From assembly GCF_018143015.1 (NCBI RefSeq), contig NC_054754.1, positions 24,628,894-24,692,893 of the forward strand: a DNA stretch of 64,000 bases. Direction: 5' to 3'. The DNA comes from Lytechinus variegatus. Its lineage: Eukaryota; Echinodermata; Echinoidea; Temnopleuroida; Toxopneustidae. Each line of letters starts with the position of its first letter. Positions within the stretch are counted from its first letter, which is position 1. Below the pieces are notes generated by a model, which did no database searches, was not told the DNA's origin, and was given only the letters and a program-made list of their open reading frames with translations. The translations under genes and the position numbers were made by a program. Of the stretch, positions 48,499-60,062 are shown in pieces.

Positions 48499-49020
48499 GC
48501 ATCGTCGTCGTTATCATCATTACCATCATCGTCGTCGTCGTCATTATTACTCATATTCATCGTCACCATCACCACTATCATCAGCATCATCATCATCGTC
48601 GTCGTCACTAGCGTACCTAAGGGGGGCAGACTGCCCCCCCCCCTGACGAGTCACAACTGATCCCTGACGAGCCACAAGTGGCCTCCTCCTGTGAACTTGA
48701 AGAACTTTTTTTTTTGCTTGTCAATTATTTTTCTGGTACGAAATGTCCTTTATTCGCGGTTGAAGACCCTTTTTTGGCGGACGAAATTGCCCCCCCCCCT
48801 TGGAAAATCCTAGGTACGCTACTGGTCGTCGTCATTATTAATTCATCATATTCATCGTCACCACCAGTGTCCATTACCACCATCATCTGGCATCATCATC
48901 CTCATCCTCATCATCATCATCAAATTCATCGCCACCATCACCGCCATCATGGCATCATCATCATATCATCATCATCATTCATCGTCATCATCATTATCAA
49001 TAAAAACAGCAGCAACCTAT
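47420..49020 (+). repeat. ATC/CGT trinucleotide microsatellite complex
   Basis: Long irregular runs of ATC, CATCAC, CGTCGT and AGC triplets, most dense at 47450-47600, 48300-48605 and 48840-49000. They give histidine-, serine-, isoleucine- or methionine-rich frames in all six readings, with no gene support. Interrupted by a MITE at 48614-48829. Confidence 0.88.
48614..48829. mobile_element. hAT-like MITE inside the trinucleotide tract
   Basis: CACTAGCGTACCTAAGG at the left faces CCTAGGTACGCTACTG at the right. GTCGTCGT lies on both sides, which fits an 8-bp duplication, though the host tract is itself repetitive. C-rich and G-rich runs lie inside each end. Noncoding. Confidence 0.75.
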
Positions 49021-49446
49021 TTTCTCTTAATCACTGCAGTGATCACTGTTTGCACTGACAGGATTGGCACTAAGTCATTCATTGTAATACTAGTCAGAGG
49101 CGATCGTCAAATAATTACGATATCCAGCTCCTTAAGTGGGAGGATGGCAAAGACATTTCTTATTTTTGTCACTATACGATTTATTTTTGTTTTATTCTTA
49201 TTTAATTGTTGTAAATTCATCTTCTTTATAAGTATTACAATATCTATGTATGATGAGATATCGGTTTCCTTGGAGGGAAACCGAGAAACTGGAATTGGGA
49301 GTATATACCGTATATATATACCTGTATACTGTATGCTGTGAGGCGGAGCGGTGAACCGAGGGCAATAGGGCGTGAAGAGTGTGCGAAAACAGGCGATAAC
49401 TTCAGCTTGTCTGGACTCGATGAACGTAAACCAGCGGCGAGGACTG

Positions 49447-49980
49447 AGGATTGGGGGTTGATTTGAACATAAAGAAAAAAATCCAACAAGCGTAGCACTG
49501 AAAATTTCATCAAAATCGGATGAAAAAAAAGAAAGGAAATTTCACAAAACAGTTTTATGCACATGGTCAGTATGCAAATGAGACTGCATGATGACATCAT
49601 CCACTCACAATTTTTTTTGTATTTTATAACATGAAATATTCTAATTTTCTCCTCATTGTCAAGTGAAACAACGATTTATTCCTCCCTGTACATGTGGAAC
49701 TAGCATTGTTTGATACTATACGTTTCGGAATATGTTTCAGTTAAGTTGGTCCTTATATATATAAAATGAAATATTGTATAATTCAAACAATAAAAACAAT
49801 AGTGAGTGATAGACATCATCGACTGACTCATTTGCAAGCCATTGAGTTGTGCATATATCTGTTTTGTGAAAAATGAGCGAAACTTTAAATGCCATAGCTT
49901 TCTTATTTTATATGTTTTGATGAAATTTATCATGCTATATTTCTCTATTTATTCAAATCAACATGGGATGGACTTAACCT
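49447..49980. mobile_element. TTAA fold-back MITE, family E, left-truncated copy
   Basis: Right end GGGATGGACTTAACC meets TTAA at 49981. Inner blocks ACTGAAAATTTCATCAAAAT and ATGCAAATGAGACTGCATGA match 38051-38643. The left terminus is missing. Confidence 0.7.
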
Positions 49981-49999
49981 TTAAATACGCAATTTCTCA

Positions 50000-51100
50000 A
50001 ATTGAATTGTAAGGTCTCATGGATTCATGGAGTTATACAAAGAATGTCTCTTCTTTTCACTCCTATTCCCTTTCTTTTAATTATCCTTCTCCTCTTTTGC
50101 CCACTTCTAGGCCTATCACTATTGGAAAATAATAAGAACATTCGTACTGTCCTCACAGGGCCTCCCACTGGCACACAATACTGGGGGTAAAGTCCCCCCC
50201 CCCCCGACACAATTTTGATAATGATTCTTGGGGGGGTCAGAATTTTAATGGCGGCCTCGAATCTCTTCTTCCTCTACCTTTTTTTTTTTCCTCCCCCCTC
50301 CCACTTTTTTGGGTTGTCAACATTTCAGGCGGGAAAGTGATTCCGGCAATGCTGATGAGCATTTTTTTTCTTGTTCTTTGATTTGGTCATTATGATTTAT
50401 TTTGCTAGTCCTCACGAGGTTACTAAGTGGACCTACTGTTCTCATTATTTCTTAATATCATCGAAATATATCTTTGTTAAACAAATCTTTGTGTGGGAAT
50501 TGTGACGCCTCTTTTTATTCATCGTCGATGTTTCCATTTCTTCTTTCCTTTCTTTTTCTTCTTCTTTCTCATATTTTGTTTTATTTTCATTATTTTTTAT
50601 ACATTCATCTATTCTTGTTTTGCGTTCGTTCGTAAGTTTTTTCATTTGTTTTTCATGTCTCTACAAAGACTCAAATTTTTCTAATTTTATTCCGGAACTA
50701 CTTTCTTTCTAATACATATCTTCCATTCATCTCTTCCTTTCTTATTTTCAAACATTGATTCAACATTTTTTTCTTCAATTTGTTGATTTAGTATATTCAT
50801 TCACATATTCATGTTCAAAATGTCCATAAATACACAAATATTTTACTAACTACTTATTTAGTTCGCAAAGTATCTTTGCCTGTCTTTACAGTTCAGAAAT
50901 GTGACCTTCGGACTTTGATATATAGCTGCTATTCACATGACTCGAATGTTTCTCAATCATTTTTTCATGTTGTTATTGTTTTACATGTACATCCTCGTTA
51001 CAATCATGATGGATTGAATATCCATGATTGTAATCAAGGTTGACTATTCAATATCTTGAGGAATTATGAATTATGTGTGATTGAACAGTTAATAACCAAA
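50000..51100. other. T-rich sequence upstream of the TEKTL1 gene
   Basis: Pyrimidine-rich runs (TCTTTCCTTTC type) and AT-rich spacer; no gene or element ends recognised. GTTACAATCATGATGGATTG and its near inverse CATGATTGTAATC at about 50995-51045 form a small palindrome. Confidence 0.4.
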
Positions 51101-51109
51101 ACAGAGGTA

Positions 51110-51483
51110 ATTTAGGATTTGAGGGGCGGGGCGACAGTGCACCTGTTGCAAGAACTTGTCAGTACACCAATCACTATAGCGCTCTCAAAAAAGACTCCAG
51201 TGACGTTTTCTATTGACATCGGACACGCATAACCGGTTCGAGGGGATCCCATGACAACACAATCTAGCAACAGACGCCGGCTGCTATTGACCATCCCGTG
51301 TGTTCACGCAACCAAGCACTGTTATTGTTCTAGCGACCTATACACGCGGGAGAAGAACACCCACTCCCGCGACAACCCATCATCAGAAAAAAGAGAATAT
51401 CATCGTCAAACAGCTGGATATTTGGTGCATTTAAAGGAATATTTGTTAATGAAATGGAGGTGTAAATACACGCATTTTTCAAG
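51110..51483 (+). promoter_or_regulatory. TEKTL1: Probable promoter and 5' UTR of TEKTL1, with an overlapping upstream ORF
   Basis: This is the sequence just before the TEKTL1 start. It is less AT-rich than its surroundings and repeat-free. A 78-codon open frame starting at 51251 ends in a TGA at 51485-51487, overlapping the TEKTL1 ATG cluster. If the transcript starts upstream of 51251, this frame could affect initiation at TEKTL1. No TATA box is clear. Promoter status is inferred from position only. Confidence 0.4.
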
Positions 51484-51882
51484 ATGATGATGTCCACACG
51501 CACCCGTACCCAAATGCCCCTTGCCACGGCGACGGTCGGCCCACAGAGCTGGAGCGATGCTACGGTGAATGAGATTAAAATTTCGCAAGCGGCTGTGGAA
51601 AAAACAGACACGGGCCAAGAAGCCGGACGTTCTTTCGATGCCTTGCCATCCCTTCGAGATAATTGTGCTCAGCAAAGTAATACAGTCGTTCACCAGTATG
51701 TCAGGGAATGCAGAATATCACTTGTCAAACTCCGGGACAGTTTTCTTGAAACCAATGAAGAAGTCAAAAGTTTATTACGCGGGAAGGAGGCGCTGGAAAA
51801 GAAACTGGAACACATTCGAAAAGACATTGCACTCAATAAGATGAGCACAGAAATCAGAAGCACACGACCATCAAGAGAAAGG
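51484..51882 (+). CDS. TEKTL1: Tektin-like protein 1 (TEKTL1/CCDC105), exon 1
   Basis: First coding exon, 133 codons, starting MMMSTRTRTQMPLATATVGP and ending before a GTAATC donor in phase 0. The start is the first ATG after an in-frame TAA about 20 bases upstream. Two further methionines follow directly. The exon encodes a polar N-terminus, then an alpha-helical stretch (VNEIKISQAAVEKTD, later LVKLRDSFLETNEEVKSLLR, GKEALEKKLEHIRKDIALNK) with heptad-like spacing as in tektins. TEKTL1 is a tektin-fold protein found in the lumen of sperm doublet microtubules in mammals. The family call rests on the later exons and this coiled-coil pattern. Confidence 0.85.
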
Positions 51883-54079
51883 GTAATCTATTATAACTAG
51901 ATTTTAATTCGTCATGAGGACGAATTAGGTGGTCTGTCATGAATTTTCATTCAGTGTCGGCTAATGTTGTATGAAATGAATTACTTAGATATGATTGATA
52001 ATCTTGATCATACACATCATAGGACTAAATTTAGACCATTCCTATATGTGATTATTAATGTGGGGATGACAATCGTGATGAGTATAATGATGGTGGTTAT
52101 AATACAATACGTTAAATATGAAATGAAGTTTGGAGCACGTTAAACGCCTTAAAAACTCTTAAAATCGATTTTTACCAAAATTGACATTCTAAAATTGTGC
52201 AACGAAAGGCGCCTTAATCTTAATTTCCACAGCAGCTAATTTTTAATCAACAGTTTTATGTTTTTTTTGTGCAAAATCTTTTTAAAAACCCTTTGTACTG
52301 TTAGCACTTTTTTTCAAGATTTCAAGCAAGAATTTTTACAATTTTAGTGGGTATAAATTTCACAGAATACATGAAAATTCATAGGTGATACTTTTTAAAA
52401 CTAAAATATGTTTAAAACTTTTGTTCAAAATTTCTTCTAAATTTCTATCATTTTAATTAGAAATTTCTGAATCACAATGCTTCAGTTTCCCAGCATTCAC
52501 TTAAAAACTGATCAGCGATGTTTTCTATGAAAAAATGACGTAGAATTTTGTTGTAAAAGTTTGCAAAATTCTGAAAATTTCTAAAAATTTCACATTTTTA
52601 CCATCAAGAATTTTCAATATCCATTGATTAATTGAGTATGACTGAAATTTACTTGAAAATTCTTTCGTGATGATTTTTAGTGAAAAAAGGTAAGGTAAAA
52701 GATCAAAATACAAGCAATTTTCCCGCAAAATTAACGAATTTGCACAATTTTTAAAAATTTCATATAAGGTACCTGCAAATTTGTTATACATTATATTCAA
52801 TAGAAATGACCACAAAAAAAAAAAATCCGGGAATTTCCACAAAATGTCTGGAATAAAATTTTTCCACCAAATAGCGTTTCAATATTGTAGCGTTTACTCA
52901 GAAAATACATAAATGATGTTTTACAATGTTAAAATTACCTCTTAAAGAGTTCCGGAAAATATACAAAAAATGTCGTACATGAAAAAGTGCAAAACCAGTG
53001 GGCTTGAAACTTACAGGAAGACCGTAAAATTGATTAATAAAACATTTTCTCTAAAAAATTCTCAAAAATTAGGCCGAGAAAAATTTTGCAAAAACTTAAA
53101 CAGGTCACAAAACATTGATGCTGCGGTAGTAAGTGAAAATTATTCACACGTTATTTGTAGAGAATTGTTTTGACTACATCATATCAAAATTTGAGAGAAA
53201 ACTGAGCACTAATAAAAAAGATACGGTCAAATATCTATAAATACATTGACGTATATTGCGAAAATGTGTAATTTTCATTTTTAACGTAATTTTGTAGTAA
53301 TAACGCAGTCTCCAGATGAGATATTCACTATATCCAAGAGTGAGGAAAAATTGGGGGTCAACGGACTCCTTGAAGAGCTACAGTGAATTTTATATAGGCA
53401 TATTTTGGGCCACTTTTGACTTATTTTGCGAGTTTGCACGCGCGTGTAAGGCACATTTGAATTGACGCGCATTTGCGTATTATTGGTCGTAAGAGGCTGA
53501 ATGAGGTATCAAATTAATCAGAAGATCATGGACGATGGACAGACACAAAATAAATGACGACTCGAAGAGGCATAGCGATGGTAGGAGCAAGAACGCGCAC
53601 GCATACCTGTGCGCGCGCAAATTCTTGACATGCTCAAAATGGCCTGAAACGTACCCAAACTTGACCACGGTTGATTTGGAAAATTTTTAAAATTTGACGC
53701 GCGCGTACGTGCGCGTCGTGACCTTTGCATGACCTTTGTTGACATGTCCTGATGACTTGTCACCTGAACTTGATATGATGCAAATATGGATGATTTTTTA
53801 TGATTAGTTGCGATGATATGATCAATCATTTAATTTTACAAAATGGCGCCTAGATGACGTCATCATGATTTGATAACCTTGAAAAGTTTCGTTTCGCATG
53901 TCCATAATGATTGCCATACATGACATGAAAATCAAGAAAATTGACATGCCCGATATTGAGATAAAGTGGTTACTAGCTTTGGCAATAAAAATAAAGAAAA
54001 TTCTGACGAATATAATAGGTGATCTGTCATATTCATGACAGACCACCTAATAATAAAGGAAAAAAAAAAAAAAAAGAGA

Positions 54080-54150
54080 GTCAAGCGAGGTTTGAACCAC
54101 CGACCCTAGCGTTACCAGGCAGATGCGTTATCCAGTCGACCACGATCTTC
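54080..54150 (-). repeat. tRNA-Thr-like pol III unit, junction 1
   Basis: On the minus strand it carries a perfect A box (TGGTCGACTGG), a B box (GGTTCAAACC), and an anticodon loop CTGGTAA that would give GGT (Thr). The order CTGGTAA...GGGTCGG...GGTTCAAACC follows threonine tRNA. The anticodon and acceptor stems have mismatches, so it is tRNA-derived rather than a working tRNA. An A-run adjoins it on the + strand. Confidence 0.6.
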
Positions 54151-55244
54151 CGGACAGACAGGGAGCGCAAAACAGGAAACATATTGTCAATGTAAATTGT
54201 TGCAAGTACAAAAATGTCATGATGACAAACCTAGTACAAATTCCAGTTTTGAGAATAGTACAAGCTTTAAAATGAAACAATGGACATATTGTCTAAAGGG
54301 TACATTCTAAGGTAAAACATATTTAAAATTTGGCGAGAAAAGACCAATATTTACGTAATTAGAATCAATTTACATGAGTGTTGTGACATCATGAAACAGA
54401 AAACACTAATTTTTAGTTCCGACGCCATGTTGATGACGTCACGATGTTTTTAAGGGTCAAATGTGGCATAAAATCATATCTCCAATTCATACTCTATTCG
54501 AATAGGAAAAAAAAATTTGGGGTCAACGGACTCCTTGAAGAGCTACAGTGAATTTTATATAGGCATATTTTGGGCCACTTTTGACTTATTTTGCGAGTTT
54601 GCACGCGCGTGTAAGGCACATTTGAATTGACGCGCATTTGCGTATTATTGGTCGTAAGAGGCTGAATGAGGTATCAAATTAATCAGAAGATCATGGACGA
54701 TGGACAGACACAAAATAAATGACGACTCGAAGAGGCATAGCGATGGTAGGAGCAAGAACGCGCACGCATACCTGTGCGCGCGCAAATTCTTGACATGCTC
54801 AAAATGGCCTGAAACGTACCCAAACTTGACCACGGTTGATTTGGAAAATTTTTAAAATTTGACGCGCGCGTACGTGCGCGTCGTGACCTTTGCATGACCT
54901 TTGTTGACATGTCCTGATGACTTGTCACCTGAACTTGATATGATGCAAATATGGATGATTTTTTATGATTAGTTGCGATGATATGATCAATCATTTAATT
55001 TTACAAAATGGCGCCTAGATGACGTCATCATGATTTGATAACCTTGAAAAGTTTCGTTTCGCATGTCCATAATGATTGCCATACATGACATGAAAATCAA
55101 GAAAATTGACATGCCCGATATTGAGATAAAGTGGTTACTAGCTTTGGCAATAAAAATAAAGAAAATTCTGACGAATATAATAGGTGATCTGTCATATTCA
55201 TGACAGACCACCTAATAATAAAGGAAAAAAAAAAAAAAAAGAGA

Positions 55245-55315
55245 GTCAAGCGAGGTTTGAACCACCGACCCTAGCGTTACCAGGCAGATGCGTTATCCAG
55301 TCGACCACGATCTTC
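55245..55315 (-). repeat. tRNA-Thr-like pol III unit, junction 2
   Basis: Identical in wording to the unit at 54080-54150, one repeat period (1165 bp) further on. A and B boxes are intact. Confidence 0.6.
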
Positions 55316-56408
55316 CGGACAGACAGGGAGCGCAAAACAGGAAACATATTGTCAATGTAAATTGTTGCAAGTACAAAAATGTCATGATGACAAACCTAGT
55401 ACAAATTCCAGTTTTGAGAATAGTACAAGCTTTAAAATGAAACAATGGACATATTGTCTAAAGGGTACATTCTAAGGTAAAACATATTTAAAATTTGGCG
55501 AGAAAAGACCAATATTTACGTAATTAGAATCAATTTACATGAGTGTTGTGACATCATGAAACAGAAAACACTAATTTTTAGTTCCGACGCCATGTTGATG
55601 ACGTCACGATGTTTTTAAGGGTCAAATGTGGCATAAAATCATATCTCCAATTCATACTCTATTCGAATAGGAAAAAAAAATTTGGGGTCAACGGACTCCT
55701 TGAAGAGCTACAGTGAATTTTATATAGGCATATTTTGGGCCACTTTTGACTTATTTTGCGAGTTTGCACGCGCGTGTAAGGCACATTTGAATTGACGCGC
55801 ATTTGCGTATTATTGGTCGTAAGAGGCTGAATGAGGTATCAAATTAATCAGAAGATCATGGACGATGGACAGACACAAAATAAATGACGACTCGAAGAGG
55901 CATAGCGATGGTAGGAGCAAGAACGCGCACGCATACCTGTGCGCGCGCAAATTCTTGACATGCTCAAAATGGCCTGAAACGTACCCAAACTTGACCACGG
56001 TTGATTTGGAAAATTTTTAAAATTTGACGCGCGCGTACGTGCGCGTCGTGACCTTTGCATGACCTCTGTTGACATGTCCTGATGACTTGTCACCTGAACT
56101 TGATATGATGCAAATATGGATGATTTTTGATGATTAGTTGCGATGATATGATCAATCATTTAATTTTACAAAATGGCGCCTAGATGACGTCATCATGATT
56201 TGATAACCTTGAAAAGTTTCGTTTCGCATGTCCATAATGATTGCCATACATGACATGAAAATCAAGAAAATTGACATGCCCGATATTGAGATAAAGTGGT
56301 TACTAGCTTTGGCAATAAAAATAAAGAAAATTCTGACGAATATAATAGGTGATCTGTCATATTCATGACAGACCACCTAATAATAAAGGAAAAAAAAAAA
56401 AAAAGAGA

Positions 56409-56479
56409 GTCAAGCGAGGTTTGAACCACCGACCCTAGCGTTACCAGGCAGATGCGTTATCCAGTCGACCACGATCTTC
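56409..56479 (-). repeat. tRNA-Thr-like pol III unit, junction 3
   Basis: Third copy, 1164 bp after the second (the A-run before it is one base shorter). The fourth, partial unit ends before this point, so no fourth copy exists. Confidence 0.6.
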
Positions 56480-57545
56480 CGGACAGACAGGGAGCGCAAA
56501 ACAGGAAACATATTGTCAATGTAAATTGTTGCAAGTACAAAAATGTCATGATGACAAACCTAGTACAAATTCCAGTTTTGAGAATAGTACAAGCTTTAAA
56601 ATGAAACAATGGACATATTGTCTAAAGGGTACATTCTAAGGTAAAACATATTTAAAATTTGGCGAGAAAAGACCAATATTTACGTAATTAGAATCAATTT
56701 ACATGAGTGTTGTGACATCATGAAACAGAAAACACTAATTTTTAGTTCCGACGCCATGTTGATGACGTCACGATGTTTTTAAGGGTCAAATGTGGCATAA
56801 AATCATATCTCCAATTCATACTCTATTCGAATAGGAAAAAAAATTTGGGGTCAACGGACTCCTTGAAGAGCTACAGTGAATTTTATATAGGCATATTTTG
56901 GGCCACTTTTGACTTATTTTGCGAGTTTGCACGCGCGTGTAAGGCACATTTGAATTGACGCGCATTTGCGTATTATTGGTCGTAAGAGGCTGAATGAGGT
57001 ATCAAATTAATCAGAAGATCATGGACGATGGACAGACACAAAATAAATGACGACTCGAAGAGGCATAGCGATGGTAGGAGCAAGAACGCGCACGCATACC
57101 TGTGCGCGCGCAAATTCTTGACATGCTCAAAATGGCCTGAAACGTACCCAAACTTGACCACGGTTGATTTGGAAAATTTTTAAAATTTGACGCGCGCGTA
57201 CGTGCGCGTCGTGACCTTTGCATGACCTTTGTTGACATGTCCTGATGACTTGTCACCTGAACTTGATATGATGCAAATATGGATGATATTTTATGATTAG
57301 TTGCGATGATATGATCAATCATTTAATTTTACAAAATGGCGCCTAGATGACGTCATCATGATTTGATAACCTTGAAAAGTTTCGTTTCGCATGTCCATAA
57401 TGATTGCCATACATGACATGAAAATCAAGAAAATTGACATGCCCGATATTGAGATAAAGTGGTTACTAGCTTTGGCAATAAAAATAAAGAAAATTCTGAC
57501 GAATATAATAGGTGATCTGTCATATTCATGACAGACCACCTAATT

Positions 57546-58660
57546 AAGAACGTAGGCCTGTTGTTTTAAAAAAAACTCGGCCTAATAGAGGTCTAATGCT
57601 ACAGTCCCAAATACTAACCTTCCTTTTTTGTAACTACTGTACATCATAAGTAGAGACTCTAGTGCCAAGTTCGAGGCGAAATGAGTTCCAATATTTTTTG
57701 TTTCATCTGTAGAATAAATGTAGTCTATGTTGTCAAATCTCTCCCTGTTTTGATCTCCCACTCTTCGGAGGTTAGCGATAAGTTGCAGTCAATAAGGATT
57801 GATGACGTGTTGATCAGGTACTGGGATGTAATCTAATAAATAAATGATGTCGTCCAGACGTCTCAGTTAAAAACATCACATTTTACTGATTCGCTCTGTT
57901 TCAAGATGGTCCTAACTTCACTAAGCCTAATACTGATAGTAAATTTTGAAGTTACGTGTACTAATTATATGGGTTTTTAATTGTTGACAAAACTTTAAAT
58001 CTATTGACCTCTTAAAAATGTGGTCTTGTTCTTTAAGGACTTTGCATTTTATTTTGCAAGCAACGTTCATTTTATTTAGAAATAAATGTAAAAAGGTAGG
58101 CCAAGATCTAAGTCCTTATCACCCTCAGTTAATATATTTTCATTAGGCCTATTACACCCCCCCCCCCCCCACTTCAATATCTAAAAAAAATCCTTACTGT
58201 CTGCATGCTTATATTTTTGCAGAATAGAACTCTTTTATGTACAGTAATGCAAAATATTGACTTTGGCAATCCATGACAAGAAGGGGGGGGGGGGGGTTTG
58301 TAGCAATACGGCAGCATTTTACCTGACCTTAACCCAACCCAATTGCCTGAAATTCATAAAAATGTTGGTTTTTTAATGCCTTCTACCTGACATTTAAAAA
58401 CAAATCAGTTTTAAAAAATAAAGTAAAATATAAATTTGATATGGTTTTGTCTTTAGTGTTTTTTGATAAAAGCAAATAAAATAAATGTGCATAATCAAGT
58501 AGATAATTGATGCATGCTCTATACTTGTGTATTTCTCAAATCTTGATCAAACATTGCTTGAAAAGTTCTTGAAATTGGCAATGAATACATCCACTGGAGT
58601 ATTTCAAATATATGGAGACTTGTAAATATGATTTAACTGACACTGTGACAGATGTTATAA
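57546..58660. other. TEKTL1 intron 1, unique AT-rich sequence
   Basis: Intron sequence to the right of the tandem element. It has two homopolymer runs (C near 58160, G near 58290) and no gene or element ends that I can recognise. Confidence 0.5.
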
Positions 58661-58665
58661 GCTCA

Positions 58666-59128
58666 GAGGGGGCACTCACATATATTGGTGGTACGGGGAC
58701 GTGCCGCTTTGATGACCCCCTTTTTCAGACCCAATTTTCAGTTCTCTAGATACTCCGAATGACAAAAGTTCAGTTCAGAAGCCGCCCAGCCCTGCTCGCA
58801 AGACCCCCATTACGAGACATCTCAGTTCTCCAGCCCTACCAAAATTGTCCAGCGCAAGCACCGCATGCGAGAGATGCACATATGTCTTCGCAACTCCCTA
58901 CATAATACATGTAACTAGTAGCCGCTCTACGCATGGCGAGTGCATGCACAGCGCTATGGTGCAACGTATTTGCAGTGCCGCGATCCCATTCCGTAGACCC
59001 TGTTTTTCACACCGCTCGGTATATATTAAGTTCCCAAGACCCTGTATTTTACCCTTTTCGTCAGTTCCTTAGACCCCCATTTCAGAGTTTCGTGAGGCAC
59101 GCCCCCATCAAAAAATAATTTGAGTGCC
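58666..59128. mobile_element. hAT-type MITE with internal periodicity, copy 3
   Basis: Starts GGGGGCACTCACATATATTG and ends TTTGAGTGCCC, the same inverted terminus as 30404-30910. Flanks TAAGCTCA and TAAGCTAC agree at six of eight bases. The interior repeats phrases such as GTTCTCTAGA, CAGTTCC-TTAGACCCCC. It is more diverged than the other two copies, so it is probably an older or separate subfamily. It lies in TEKTL1 intron 1. Confidence 0.7.
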
Positions 59129-60062
59129 CTAAGCTACTGAGAATTCATGTATATGATTGCTTGGGAGCAAATTTGTCGGTGACTTTCACTGACAAACCTC
59201 TCTGTGAAATTGCTCCCAGATTTAAATTTGTCTAGACACTCAATAAATAGGTTGTAATCTGAACTCCCAGCTCACACACCCCATTTATGATGCATCATTA
59301 CAGGGAGGACTCTGTATCTGAACTTCTTACTGGACTTCTTCTTCAAATTACCTATTTTTCCTTAAATATTTTTTTGGGGGTAAAACTACCTTTGGTTACA
59401 TACTTGTAGTAATTGTATGCAAAAAGCTTGCCCATTGTTTGGACCCGAAGCGTGTAAGGAGAACTTTTCTTGGTGTACCAACTCCCTATTGTTTGTTTCG
59501 TTATAATGACTTCATGGGGTTTCTTTTTAAATAAACAAAGGAGTTGGCTTGCATTCTGTTACCCAAAGAAAAGCAAATAGACATGGGTCTTTGGCATGGC
59601 AACCTCTAAGTAACTTGTGTAGTTGCTAATTGGACATTTAGTGATTAGCATGGACAAGCCAGTAACAGTGAAAACATGTGCAGTAAAGGATGGTATATAA
59701 GTATATACTGTACTGATTACTTCTTTGTAAAAAGAATGTTTACAATTCTGTAGTTTCACACTAGTGCACATACATTTGTATGAACATCTGTATGAACATT
59801 TCCTTTTGCAATATGTCTTTTTTTCTTTTGAGAAGTTAACTTACCTGTCTTATTACTGATTTACATAAAGATGTCCGAAAACATGGATTTATCCACAGTA
59901 GATTACTAATTCTTGAGCAAAGACCACACAAAATGGCTTTGCATGTGTTTCCCCCTTAGCATATTTGTTATAAACTTTCTCCTTTCATAATATTTTTAAG
60001 AAAAAATCATTAATAAATATTTGTCTATTTTTTCCTTTTTTGTCTCAATTTAAATTTTATAG

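Larger units (their letters stand above)
51923..57545. mobile_element. 5.6-kb element with 22-bp inverted ends and internal 1165-bp tandem units
   Basis: AATTAGGTGGTCTGTCATGA(AT) at 51923-51944 is perfectly inverted at 57524-57545. The left 1.4 kb is AT-rich filler with recurrent AAAATTTC motifs; the rest is a tandem array (53341-57545). A further AATTCGTC/GACGAATT hairpin overlaps the left end (51906-51926). The right end forms a hairpin, TAGGTGATCTGTCAT against ATGACAGACCACCTA, copied at the end of every unit. AATT at both edges may be the target duplication. It lies wholly within TEKTL1 intron 1. The inverted ends, terminal hairpin and internal tandem repeats fit Helentron/DINE-like or unclassified non-autonomous DNA elements. 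No replicase or transposase is present. Confidence 0.75.
53341..57545 (+). repeat. Tandem array of 1165-bp units (three full, one partial)
   Basis: The phrase GTCAACGGACTCCTTGAAGA recurs at about 53357, 54522, 55687 and 56850, spacings of 1165, 1165 and 1163. Units are almost identical; the visible changes are a few substitutions and the length of A-runs. The fourth copy stops at the element's right end after about 700 bases. Each unit holds GC-rich GCGCGCGTACGTGCGCG runs, a DR5-like repeat, a GATGACGTCATC palindrome and the terminal hairpin. The long A-run and the minus-strand tRNA-like unit that follow the hairpin are present at the three internal junctions only. Confidence 0.95.

Noticed and set aside
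47349-49058. Many histidine-, serine- or valine-rich frames
   Set aside because: They come from the trinucleotide microsatellite, in all frames and on both strands.
51906-51930. GTCATGAGGACGAATT at the left end of the intron element looked like a hammerhead ribozyme core
   Set aside because: The CTGANGA box is absent and the GAAA box is incomplete. The sequence is better explained as an AATTCGTC/GACGAATT hairpin.
51929-53340. A satellite in the AT-rich left part of the intron element
   Set aside because: AAAATTTC-like words recur often, but no fixed period could be followed by eye. It is left as low-complexity filler.
53480-57539. Repeated minus-strand ORFs of 62, 103 and 74 codons in each 1165-bp unit
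   Set aside because: They recur only because the units are nearly identical. The few differences between copies within the 103-codon frame (Lys to Gln, Lys to Glu, Lys to Ile) all change the amino acid, which is not the pattern of a selected protein. No domain is recognised.
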